Source: Aquificota bacterium (GTDB lineage Bacteria; Aquificota; Aquificia; Aquificales; Aquificaceae). Taken from it: DNA of 7,642 nt. Location: the NCBI GenBank assembly GCA_024280065.1, contig JAJRQX010000200.1, positions 1 to 7,642 on the forward strand. Reading direction: 5' to 3'. Positions 1 to 6,905 of the stretch are shown here, one piece after another (within the stretch, counting starts at the first letter, position 1; each line of letters begins with the position of its first letter). A program made the translations under genes and the position numbers. The notes under the pieces were generated by a model. The model was not told the DNA's origin, searched no databases, and saw only the letters and a program-made list of their open reading frames with translations.

Positions 1-743
<743 letters not shown>

Positions 744-1049
744 ATGATCCATGAACACCAGATAGAGAGGCTAAAGGGAAGGTTCTTTACCGAGGAGGAC
801 CTAAGGAAAGAGGTCGCCCTCTATGAGATCGTGAAGGATATAGCGGAAAAGATAAAGGAGAGCGTCAGGGAGCACTTCAGGAGGACCGATCAGGAGTTCA
901 CATACGTTGAGCAGATCACAGATAATTACGGGATAATGGTGAGGGTGGCAAAGGACAAGGAAACGGGAAAGCTCTTCTACTTCTATTACTTCAAGCACAG
1001 GGTACCCTACAGGGAGTATTATTTTTATAAGGAGGAAAGGGAGGAATGA
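744..1049 (+). CDS. Hypothetical protein, 101 aa, aromatic-rich C-terminus
   Basis: I do not recognise this protein. It is soluble by appearance, with no signal peptide, membrane segment or cysteine. Residues 1-47 are charged and probably helical (for example KDIAEKIKESVREHF). Residues 50-70 look like beta strands (EFTYVEQITDNYGIMVRVAK), and residues 78-95 are packed with Tyr and Phe (11 of 18). The tail is KEEREE. Translation is well supported: GGAGG sits 5 nt before the ATG, and the TGA stop overlaps the ATG of the next gene (ATGA), which indicates translational coupling to the lipoprotein gene. It is the first gene of the plus-strand cluster. A strand-rich small domain is only a guess from the residue pattern, and function is unknown. 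It could be an Aquificales-specific family. Confidence 0.8.
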   Translation: MIHEHQIERLKGRFFTEEDLRKEVALYEIVKDIAEKIKESVREHFRRTDQEFTYVEQITDNYGIMVRVAKDKETGKLFYFYYFKHRVPYREYYFYKEEREE

Positions 1050-1810
1050 AAAAGGTCCTCTTGGCCCTACCCCTTCTGGCGGTAGCCTGTGCACCCGTAT
1101 CCCAGGACAGGACCTCCGAGAGGGTCTCGGAACTGGAACTAAAGCTGACACGAATTGAGCAGAGACAGGAGGAGCTTGAGAAGGATCTTGAAGAGACCAA
1201 CAGGAGGATAGACAGGCTCACCGAGATCCTTTCGGAGCTAAGGCTTGACCTTGAGAGGATCAAGCTGAGGATAGAAACAGGTATAACGGAGAGGGAGATC
1301 CCGAAGGTGACAAGGATACCCGAAGAGAAGAAGGTCCCCACACCCGGTGAGGAGGAGATAAAGGTTATAAGACCCGGGGAGGAAGTAAAACCTGAGGAAG
1401 GTAAGCCGGAGGAGGTGAAGGACGAGGACACCGCATACAGGGAGGCGATAGAGCTTTACAGCGTAAAGAAGCTCTACGAGGCGAGAGATGCCTTCTTAAA
1501 CTTCATAAAGCACTTCCCTCAGAGTAAATACACGGACAACGCCTTCTTTTGGATAGGGAGAATATACTATGAGCTCGGGGACATGGGAAGGGCGGAGAGT
1601 GTCTTTAAGAGCCTTGTGGAGAAATGTGAGAACGGTAAGCTTCCCGACTGCAACAAGCTACCGGATGCCTACTTCCAGCTCATGAAGATCAACATGGACA
1701 GAGGCAACATGGATGAGGCGAACAGATACTACTCCATACTCCTTGAGAAGTTCCCGACATCCGATGCTGCTATCAGGGCGAGGGAACACAAGAACCTGAT
1801 GGGTGAGTGA
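1046..1810 (+). CDS. CpoB/YbgF-like TPR lipoprotein with N-terminal coiled coil
   Basis: Probable periplasmic, membrane-anchored scaffold protein. Residues 1-15 form a lipoprotein signal (MKK, hydrophobic core, AVA-Cys15). Residues 22-78 show heptads and high charge typical of a coiled coil. Residues 79-127 are a Pro/Glu/Lys-rich linker, and residues 129-250 match the TPR-type domain of YbgF/CpoB: AYREAIELYSVKKLYEA, FLNFIKHFPQSKYTDNA, FWIGRIYYELGDMGRA, YYSILLEKFPTSDAA. An insertion with Cys194 and Cys202 lies between repeats and could form a disulfide. CpoB of E. coli works with Tol-Pal and the PBP1B peptidoglycan synthase; the same role here is inferred, as no tol or pal gene is in view. The start is ATG 1046, overlapping the previous stop, with GGAGG at 1031-1035. 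A BamD-like outer-membrane assembly lipoprotein is the main alternative, but the coiled-coil-plus-TPR order favours CpoB. Confidence 0.85.
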   Translation: MKKVLLALPLLAVACAPVSQDRTSERVSELELKLTRIEQRQEELEKDLEETNRRIDRLTEILSELRLDLERIKLRIETGITEREIPKVTRIPEEKKVPTPGEEEIKVIRPGEEVKPEEGKPEEVKDEDTAYREAIELYSVKKLYEARDAFLNFIKHFPQSKYTDNAFFWIGRIYYELGDMGRAESVFKSLVEKCENGKLPDCNKLPDAYFQLMKINMDRGNMDEANRYYSILLEKFPTSDAAIRAREHKNLMGE

Positions 1811-2505
1811 TGGAGCTCAAAATCCCGCGCCACATAGCCATAATAATGGACGGAAACGGGAGGTGGGCCCGCAGAAGGGGTATGCCCCGTATAATGGGAC
1901 ACTACAGGGGAGCGGAGGTGGCGGAGGAGATAGCCAGGGCCTGCATGGACATCGGCGTTGAATACCTGACCCTATTTGCCTTCTCCACGGAGAACTGGAA
2001 CAGACCGAGGGAAGAAGTGGACCTACTCTTTGACCTCTTAAGGGACTACCTCAAGAACAAGAGGGAGGACCTCAAGAACCTCGGCATAAGGCTGAGGTTT
2101 ATAGGCAGGAGGGACAGGATAAGTAGGGATCTGAAAAGCCTTATGGAGGACCTTGAGGCCTACACATCCGACAACAACAGGCTAACCGTGATCTTGGCGG
2201 TTGATTATGGGGGGAGGGATGACATAGTAAGGGCGGTCAGGAGCGTGATCAGGAACGGCCTGAAGACCGTTGATGAGGAGACCTTCAGAAGCTACCTTGA
2301 CCTCGGGGACGTCCCCGACCCGGACCTCCTCATAAGGACAGCAGGAGAGAAGAGGATATCAAACTTCATACTCTGGAACCTTGCGTACACGGAACTCTAT
2401 TTCTCGGAGCTCTGCTGGCCTGAGTTTACAAAGGAGGAATTGTTAAGGGCCATAGAGGACTTCTCAAGGAGACGGAGGAAGTTCGGAAGAGTCCTTGATG
2501 AGTAG
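1810..2505 (+). CDS. uppS: Undecaprenyl diphosphate synthase (cis-prenyltransferase)
   Basis: Extends farnesyl diphosphate with isopentenyl diphosphate units in cis to make the C55 carrier used for peptidoglycan and LPS O-antigen. The 231-aa length is typical. Visible motifs are HIAIIMDGNGRWARRRG at residues 8-24 with catalytic Asp14, FSTENWNRP, DYGGRDDI, LLIRTAGEKRISNF (usually RTSGE-R-SNF), ELYF, WPEF and a basic RRRRKFGR near the C-terminus. The ATG at 1810 overlaps the TGA of the lipoprotein gene (TGATG), and an in-frame GTG at 1807 directly precedes it. The ATG is preferred because the protein then begins MELKIPRHIA. The ribosome site is weak (GGGTGAG at 1801-1807), so translation probably depends on coupling. 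It is followed by cdsA with an 8-bp overlap, a common uppS-cdsA pairing in bacteria. Confidence 0.97.
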   Translation: MELKIPRHIAIIMDGNGRWARRRGMPRIMGHYRGAEVAEEIARACMDIGVEYLTLFAFSTENWNRPREEVDLLFDLLRDYLKNKREDLKNLGIRLRFIGRRDRISRDLKSLMEDLEAYTSDNNRLTVILAVDYGGRDDIVRAVRSVIRNGLKTVDEETFRSYLDLGDVPDPDLLIRTAGEKRISNFILWNLAYTELYFSELCWPEFTKEELLRAIEDFSRRRRKFGRVLDE

Positions 2506-3214
2506 GGAGATATACGGCCTCCTGATAGGTATAATTACTTTAGCGATCACGCTCCTCCCCCTTCCCCTGTTTACCCTGGCTGTAGGGTTACTCTCACTCC
2601 TTATAGCTAGGGAGGTTTCCGTACACCTCGGTGTGAGAGATCTGTATCCTGCGGGTTTCTTCTCACCCCTCATCTTCTACGTGGATGCATCTCTGGGAAC
2701 AGCCTACGCCTTCCTCATGGGTCTTGCTTACGGCTACAGGAGATGGAACCTTGACTCCATGATGAGGGCTGTGTTCCTGCTGACCTATGTCGGTTTCTTC
2801 CCCTCCTATCTGATAGGGATAAAGGTGGAGGGGACAATGTATCTTATCACCTTCCTCCTCAGCATCTGGGCGTTGGACGTTGCAGCCTACTACGTGGGCA
2901 AGAACCTCGGCAGGAGGTCCCTGTTTCCAAGGATCTCACCGAACAAAACAGCTGAGGGTTTCGTGGGAGGTATACTGGTGGGCACCTTGGTCTTTCTGGC
3001 ACTCTCACCTATGGGGCTTCTGAGGTCTGTACTCACAGCCCTCCTGTTCCTCACAGCAGGTGTTTGCGGTGACTACCTTAAGAGCTTCCTTAAGAGGCAG
3101 TTCGGGATAAAGGACTTCTCCAACATCCTCGGGAGCCACGGAGGTTTTACGGACAGGTTTGATGCGGTTCTCTTCTCAGCACCTATATACTTCTGGCTCC
3201 TCTTCCGAAGTTAA
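2498..3214 (+). CDS. cdsA: Phosphatidate cytidylyltransferase (CDP-diacylglycerol synthase)
   Basis: Integral membrane enzyme that converts phosphatidic acid and CTP to CDP-diacylglycerol, the branch point of phospholipid synthesis. The C-terminal signature spans residues 196-222: SFLKR, four residues, KDFSNILGSHGGFTDRFD, matching the PROSITE CdsA pattern including the HGG-x-x-DR-x-D metal and substrate residues. Hydrophobic stretches from residue 7 onward (IYGLLIGIITLAITLLPLPL and several more) fit a multi-pass protein. At 238 aa it is shorter than the usual 260-285, with the deficit in the N-terminal membrane part. The start is ATG 2498 inside the uppS end, with GGAAGAG at 2485-2491 as a moderate ribosome site; an in-frame TTG lies just before it at 2495. 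Overlap with uppS points to co-translation. Confidence 0.95.
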   Translation: MSREIYGLLIGIITLAITLLPLPLFTLAVGLLSLLIAREVSVHLGVRDLYPAGFFSPLIFYVDASLGTAYAFLMGLAYGYRRWNLDSMMRAVFLLTYVGFFPSYLIGIKVEGTMYLITFLLSIWALDVAAYYVGKNLGRRSLFPRISPNKTAEGFVGGILVGTLVFLALSPMGLLRSVLTALLFLTAGVCGDYLKSFLKRQFGIKDFSNILGSHGGFTDRFDAVLFSAPIYFWLLFRS

Positions 3215-3217
3215 ATT

Positions 3218-4129
3218 ATGATGAGCTTCTTCATAAGGGAGGACCCCCTTACTGGAGACAGGCATGTGATCGCCTCGGTGAGGAGCAAGAGGCCCCACCT
3301 TGTGGGGCAGATCCAAACAGAAGAACCCTTTCAGTGTCCCTTTTGTCCCGGGAGCGAGCTCCTGACCCCGAAAGAGGTTATGAGGGTTGAGGGGGAGTCT
3401 GGCTGGATCGTCAGGGTCATACCCAACAAGTTCCCGGCCATACCTCACATGCACGACGTTATCGTTGACTCCCCCTCCCACAGAGGAGACCTTGACACCA
3501 TACCCCATTTAGACAAACTCCTCTGGACTTACAGGGAGAGGATGGTCCACTACTACAGCACAGAAGGTGTCAGGTTCGTAGCCCTGTTCAGGAACAGAGG
3601 CAGGGAGGCAGGAGCCTCCATACCTCACCCCCATTCCCAGGTCGTAGCCCTTCCCTTCTACCCTAAGAGGTTCCTGAAGGAAAAGGAGAGGTACGGGAGG
3701 GAGAACAGGGACATCCTCGGGAACTTTTTGGAAAGGGAGATGAGCATTCAGGAGAGGGTACTGATGGTTTCAAGGAACTTCTGCGTCCTGCTCGCCTACG
3801 CTCCCGTGACACCCTACGAGGTCTGGATAGTTCCGAAGGAGAGGGTTAGCTCCTTCATCTTTGAGAGGAACCTGGAGGAACTCGCCGGGGTCATAAGGGA
3901 AACGGTGTCTGTCCTGAAGGAGCTTCTCGGAGAGGACCTCCCCTACAACCTTACCTTCCAGTCCGCACCCCCCTGGGACAGAGACTACCGCTACTACATA
4001 AGGATACTGCCGAGGGTTTCCGTCTTCGGTGGTTTTGAACTTGAAACGGAGAGCGTTATAGTGAGCGTGGCACCCGAAGAGGCGGTGAGGGACCTCAGGA
4101 CTGTAATGTATGCGAGAAATACCGAATAG
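3218..4129 (+). CDS. galT: GalT-family nucleotidyltransferase (galactose-1-phosphate uridylyltransferase-like)
   Basis: Member of the HIT superfamily GalT branch, which moves a nucleotidyl group between sugar phosphates through a nucleotidyl-histidine intermediate. Seen in the first half: zinc motif CPFC at residues 40-43, NKFPA at 70-74, a candidate third ligand His88, and NRGREAGASIPHPHSQ ending at residue 141. By analogy with E. coli GalT, His137 would bind zinc and His139 would be the nucleophile. The second half keeps YEVWIVPKE, ILPR, GGFELET and APEEAV, but has RYY (258-260) where relatives usually carry HWH. At 303 aa it is shorter than E. coli GalT (348). The start is ATG 3218 or the adjacent ATG 3221; neither has a Shine-Dalgarno sequence, and cdsA ends 3 bp before. 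No other galactose genes are near, so the sugar substrate is uncertain. An ADP-glucose phosphorylase-type activity is the main alternative. Confidence 0.85.
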   Translation: MMSFFIREDPLTGDRHVIASVRSKRPHLVGQIQTEEPFQCPFCPGSELLTPKEVMRVEGESGWIVRVIPNKFPAIPHMHDVIVDSPSHRGDLDTIPHLDKLLWTYRERMVHYYSTEGVRFVALFRNRGREAGASIPHPHSQVVALPFYPKRFLKEKERYGRENRDILGNFLEREMSIQERVLMVSRNFCVLLAYAPVTPYEVWIVPKERVSSFIFERNLEELAGVIRETVSVLKELLGEDLPYNLTFQSAPPWDRDYRYYIRILPRVSVFGGFELETESVIVSVAPEEAVRDLRTVMYARNTE

Positions 4130-4143
4130 AATATGGGGAAGAG

Positions 4144-4770
4144 ATGGGGGTGAGGACCTTTCATATAGAGGACGACCATCCCTTTGCCCTCGTAGTCCCC
4201 CTCATTGAGGAGGGGAAGCTTGACCCCTGGAAGGTGGATATAGTGGAGCTTGCCAACATGTATATAGAGGAGCTGAGGAGGAGGGAAGTCCTTGACCTCA
4301 GGATACCTGCGAGGGCTGTGGTCGCCGCCTCCTTTCTCCTGAAGAAGAAGGTGGAGGTCCTCTTCCCGAAGCCGGAGAGGAAGCCGAGGCAGAGGAGGGA
4401 CTACACCCTGCAGGAGATAGTGGAGATGTTTGACGAGGAAAGCAGGGAGGTGGAGGAGGAGCTTACCGACAACCTTGAGAAGGTAAGGAGGATATTCAGG
4501 AAGCGGAGCGGAAACGGAAAAAGACCGAGGAGGAGGACCAGGATCATACCCCTCCACATATCAAGGTTTGAAGATGTCTTAAGGGAGATGTGGGAGCTCT
4601 TCAAGAGGATGGACGTGGGTAAGAGGATAGAGTTCTTCACCTTCCTTGACAAGGTAAACTTCGTTCCCCAGTTCATGGCCCTTATGTATCTCTACTACGA
4701 GGGTAAGATAGACCTGCATCAGGAGAGGCCCTTCGGAGACATAATCGTGGAGGTTGTTGATGCCTCATAA
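4144..4770 (+). CDS. scpA: Segregation and condensation protein A (SMC kleisin)
   Basis: Kleisin subunit that bridges the SMC heads and, with ScpB, compacts and segregates the chromosome. The N-terminal domain carries the typical run HPFALVVPLIEEGKLDPWKV (residues 12-31), then DIVELANMYIEEL, and VVAASFLLKKKVEVLFP (59-75), equivalent to the AA-x-L-x-x-K-x-x-LLP motif. A charged linker (about 85-136, rich in Arg, Lys and Glu) precedes the C-terminal winged helix ending FVPQFMALMYLYYEGKIDLHQ, then ERPFGDIIVEV, the SMC-binding part. The length of 208 aa is a little short for the family (230-260). The start is ATG 4144 with GGGGA at 4135-4139; a GTG two codons later (4150) is a possible alternative. 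scpB, often the neighbour, is not in the window. The gene overlaps the next by 11 bp. Confidence 0.93.
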   Translation: MGVRTFHIEDDHPFALVVPLIEEGKLDPWKVDIVELANMYIEELRRREVLDLRIPARAVVAASFLLKKKVEVLFPKPERKPRQRRDYTLQEIVEMFDEESREVEEELTDNLEKVRRIFRKRSGNGKRPRRRTRIIPLHISRFEDVLREMWELFKRMDVGKRIEFFTFLDKVNFVPQFMALMYLYYEGKIDLHQERPFGDIIVEVVDAS

Positions 4771-5392
4771 GTTTGATCCCAAGAACATCCACAAGCTTGA
4801 AGACCCATCAAGGCTTGATCTCTTTGATCCGGAGAAAGTCCTCAAGGAGTTCGGCGTCAGGGAAGGGATGACACTACTTGACGTCGGGACGGGACCCGGC
4901 TTCTACCTTCCCTACCTCTCAAGGCTCGTGGGGGAGAAGGGAAAGGTCTACGCCATAGATGTACAGGAGGAGATGGTTAAGAGGGCGAAGGATAAGGTAA
5001 GGAGGGAGGGTCTCAAGAACGTTGAGGTCCTGAGGTCCGAAGAGAACTCCATACCCCTTCCGGACAATTCTGTTGACTTCGTCTTCATGGCCTTCACCTT
5101 CCACGAGCTTGAGGACCCGAAGAGGTTTGCAAAAGAGCTAAAGAGGGTAGCGAAGCCTTCAGGTTACCTGGCGGTAATAGACTGGAAGAAGGAGGAAAGA
5201 GACAAGGGTCCTCCCCCTGAGGAGGTCCTTTCAGAGTGGGAGGTGGGACTCATCCTTGACGACGCAGGTATAAGGGTGGGCAGGGTCGTTGAGGTAGGTA
5301 AGTACTGCTTCGGCGTTTATGCCGTCTTCCCTCCTGATGAGGAGGACCCGCTCATTAACATACCCTTCAGGATACCCCCCGGTATGGTCTGA
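4760..5392 (+). CDS. Class I SAM-dependent methyltransferase, substrate unknown
   Basis: Small Rossmann-fold methyltransferase of the UbiE/methyltransferase-11 type. SAM-binding motif I is LLDVGTGPG at residues 39-47, the acidic residue ending strand 2 is in YAIDVQ (Asp67), and the motif IV region reads LPDNSVDFVFMAFTFHELED (100-119), followed by LKRVAKPSGYLAVIDWK. The leader HKFDPKNIHKLEDPSR is one I associate with small methyltransferases of thermophiles and archaea. None of this gives the acceptor; arsenite, quinone or small-molecule substrates all remain open. ATG 4760 is chosen because GGAGG at 4749-4753 is spaced 6 nt from it; two TTG codons (4754, 4757) sit in frame in between but too close. 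The last 25 codons, after the usual family end near FGVYAVFP, overlap the antisense MoaD-like gene. Confidence 0.9.
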   Translation: MPHKFDPKNIHKLEDPSRLDLFDPEKVLKEFGVREGMTLLDVGTGPGFYLPYLSRLVGEKGKVYAIDVQEEMVKRAKDKVRREGLKNVEVLRSEENSIPLPDNSVDFVFMAFTFHELEDPKRFAKELKRVAKPSGYLAVIDWKKEERDKGPPPEEVLSEWEVGLILDDAGIRVGRVVEVGKYCFGVYAVFPPDEEDPLINIPFRIPPGMV

Positions 5393-5664
5393 CCCCCTGC
5401 GATCGCTGGGACTATGGAAAGGGTGTCCCCGTCCTTCAGCTCCGTGTCGACACCCTTCAGGAACCTGACATCCTCATCGTTCACATAAAGGTTTACGAAC
5501 CTCCTCAGGTCCCCCTTCTCGTCCAGTATCCTCTCCTTAAAGCCAGGGTACATCTCCTCAAGCTTTTCTATAGCCTCCCTAACTGTCCTCGCCTCCACCT
5601 CTATCTCCCCCTGACCGTCCGTCAGCCTTCTCAGAGGTGTGGGGACCCTTACGGTTACAGCCAT
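5317..5664 (-). CDS. MoaD/ThiS-family ubiquitin-like sulfur carrier with C-terminal extension
   Basis: Beta-grasp sulfur-carrier protein, 115 aa as read. Residues 1-91 form a complete MoaD/ThiS domain: MAVTVRVPTPLRRLT, EARTVREAIEKLEEMYPGF, FVNLYVNDEDVRFL, ELKDGDTLSIVPAIAGG. Gly90-Gly91 is the diglycine that a MoeB-like enzyme would adenylate and convert to a thiocarboxylate. Unlike typical members, the frame does not stop there but runs 24 residues more, ending SGGKTA, inside the 3' end of the convergent methyltransferase gene. A tail this long would block activation unless removed. The start ATG at 5664-5662 has an ideal AGGAGGT (5677-5671, minus strand) 6 nt away, which overlaps the TAG of thrC, so the two are co-translated. 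Possible roles are molybdopterin synthesis, tRNA thiolation, or sulfur donation to amino-acid synthesis; the thrC linkage favours the last, by inference only. Confidence 0.88.
   Translation of the reverse strand: MAVTVRVPTPLRRLTDGQGEIEVEARTVREAIEKLEEMYPGFKERILDEKGDLRRFVNLYVNDEDVRFLKGVDTELKDGDTLSIVPAIAGGQTIPGGILKGMLMSGSSSSGGKTA
5419..5457. repeat. 9-bp inverted repeat near the convergent gene ends
   Basis: AAGGGTGTC (5419-5427) and GACACCCTT (5449-5457) are perfect inverted copies separated by 21 nt. They lie within the 3' part of the MoaD-like coding sequence and 27 bp past the methyltransferase stop, so the repeat could form a stem in the plus-strand transcript. No T-run follows on either strand, so it is not a standard intrinsic terminator. 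It may be chance or codon-driven, since the arms encode KGVD and DTL. Confidence 0.3.
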
Positions 5665-5670
5665 CTCACC

Positions 5671-5677
5671 ACCTCCT
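5671..5677 (-). promoter_or_regulatory. Strong RBS of the MoaD-like gene overlapping the thrC stop
   Basis: AGGAGGT on the minus strand is a full Shine-Dalgarno match, 6 nt before the ATG at 5664. Its first two bases are the last two of the thrC TAG stop, so ribosomes finishing thrC would occupy the start site of the next gene. It fixes the start of the MoaD-like gene and supports a thrC-moaD operon. Confidence 0.85.
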
Positions 5678-6905
5678 AAACCCTGGTCAGAACCTTCTCC
5701 TTAAAGTCCTTCAGTGAAGCCTTTATCCTGACTGGTTCGCTCATATGACCCTCAAGAACCTCAAGGGTCTTGTAACCGTTCCCCGTTATGTAGGCGACTA
5801 CCGTCTCCTCCGGGTCTATGAGCCCTTTCTCCACCAGCTTCCTGAGGACAGCTATAGTGGTCCCGCCTGCTGTTTCCGTAAATATGCCTTCCGTCTCAGC
5901 GAGTAGCTTTATCCCCTCGACTATCTCCTCATCGGTTGCCGTCTCCCAGTCTCCTCCGCTCTCTTTCGTGGTCTGAAGGGCGTATATCCCATCTGCGGGG
6001 TTTCCTATGGCTATAGATTTGGCTATGGTGTTGGGTCTTACGGGCTTTATGAAGTCCCTTCCCTCCTTCCAGGCCTGTGCTATGGGAGAGCAACCCTCAG
6101 CTTGGGCTCCGAACATCCTCGTGTTGACCGAGTCTATTAAACCGACCTCCTTCAGCTCCTTCAGACCTTTCCATATCTTTGTGTAGAGGGAGCCCGAGGC
6201 TGCCGGGACAACAACCGCGTCCGGAGCCCTCCAGCCGAGCTGCTCCACCACCTCAAATGCCAGGGTCTTTGACCCTTCAGCATAGAAAGGTCTTATGTTT
6301 ATGTTCACGAAGGCCCAACCTTGATCGCTTGCTATCTCGGAGCAAAGCCTGTTCACGTCGTCATAGGTTCCTTCAACCGCAACTACGGTGGGGTTGAAGA
6401 CGAGACTGCCGAATATCTTCTGGGTTTCAAGGTTTGCGGGTATGAAGACATAGCAGCTGAGACCCGCCTGGGCGCAGTGACTTGCCACCGAGTTGGCGAG
6501 GTTCCCCGTGGACGCACAGGCGGCCGTGTCAAACCCGAACTCTATCGCCTTGGATATCGCAACAGAAACAACCCTGTCCTTGAAGGAGAGGGTGGGGTGG
6601 TTTACGGAGTCGTCCTTTATGTAAAGGTTTCTAAGGCCAAGAACCTCTCCAAGCTTCTCCGCCTTCTTTAAAGGTGTGAACCCTGCGTTCAGGCCCACCC
6701 TCGGTTTTTCAACTGGGAGCAGGTCTATGTATCTCCACAGGCTCTTCGGGCCCTTTTCTATCTTCTCCCTTGATATGTTCTTCTTTATCTCCTCGTAGTC
6801 GTATATGACCTCAAGGGGTCCGAAACAGAACTCGCATACGTGAACAGGTTCAACGGGGTAGTCCCTTCCGCACTCCCTGCACCTGAGGCCGATCACCTTG
6901 GCCAC
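5676..6905 (-). CDS. thrC: Threonine synthase (PLP-dependent, zinc-ribbon N-terminus)
   Basis: Converts O-phospho-L-homoserine to threonine, using pyridoxal phosphate in the cytoplasm. The 409 aa begin with a four-cysteine ribbon (Cys9, Cys12, Cys24, Cys27; CRECG and CEFCFGPLEV), then SLWRY, AGFTPL and PTLSFKDR with Schiff-base Lys109. Further on are ASTGNLANSVASH, AASGSLYTKIWKGL, ESGGDWE, the ETAGGTTIA segment and a GNGYKTLEVL end. This layout matches the cyanobacterial and Aquificales type of threonine synthase. The start is GTG at 6905-6903: GGAGG (6916-6912) lies 6 nt upstream, and the only nearby upstream ATG (6918) is out of frame. The MoaD-like gene follows after 11 nt. A paralogue using a sulfur nucleophile on the same phosphorylated substrate cannot be excluded from sequence alone. 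Confidence 0.95.
   Translation of the reverse strand: MAKVIGLRCRECGRDYPVEPVHVCEFCFGPLEVIYDYEEIKKNISREKIEKGPKSLWRYIDLLPVEKPRVGLNAGFTPLKKAEKLGEVLGLRNLYIKDDSVNHPTLSFKDRVVSVAISKAIEFGFDTAACASTGNLANSVASHCAQAGLSCYVFIPANLETQKIFGSLVFNPTVVAVEGTYDDVNRLCSEIASDQGWAFVNINIRPFYAEGSKTLAFEVVEQLGWRAPDAVVVPAASGSLYTKIWKGLKELKEVGLIDSVNTRMFGAQAEGCSPIAQAWKEGRDFIKPVRPNTIAKSIAIGNPADGIYALQTTKESGGDWETATDEEIVEGIKLLAETEGIFTETAGGTTIAVLRKLVEKGLIDPEETVVAYITGNGYKTLEVLEGHMSEPVRIKASLKDFKEKVLTRV

Noticed and set aside
999..1030. AGGGTACCCT palindrome and CCC-TACA-GGG hairpin followed by a T-rich tract, possible attenuator
   Set aside because: The stems are short and mutually exclusive, the T-run is interrupted, and the tract runs straight into the lipoprotein RBS, so termination is unlikely.
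801..1431. Two minus-strand open frames of 116 and 146 aa
   Set aside because: Antisense to the 744 gene and the lipoprotein coiled coil; Ser-rich low-complexity translation expected opposite Glu/Arg-rich coding sequence.
3994..4676. Minus-strand frames of 187 and 91 aa opposite galT and scpA
   Set aside because: Pro/Leu/Ser-rich shadows of well-supported genes, with no recognisable motifs.
6179..6671. Plus-strand frames of 72 and 116 aa inside thrC
   Set aside because: They overlap the conserved PLP-binding region on the other strand and resemble no family.
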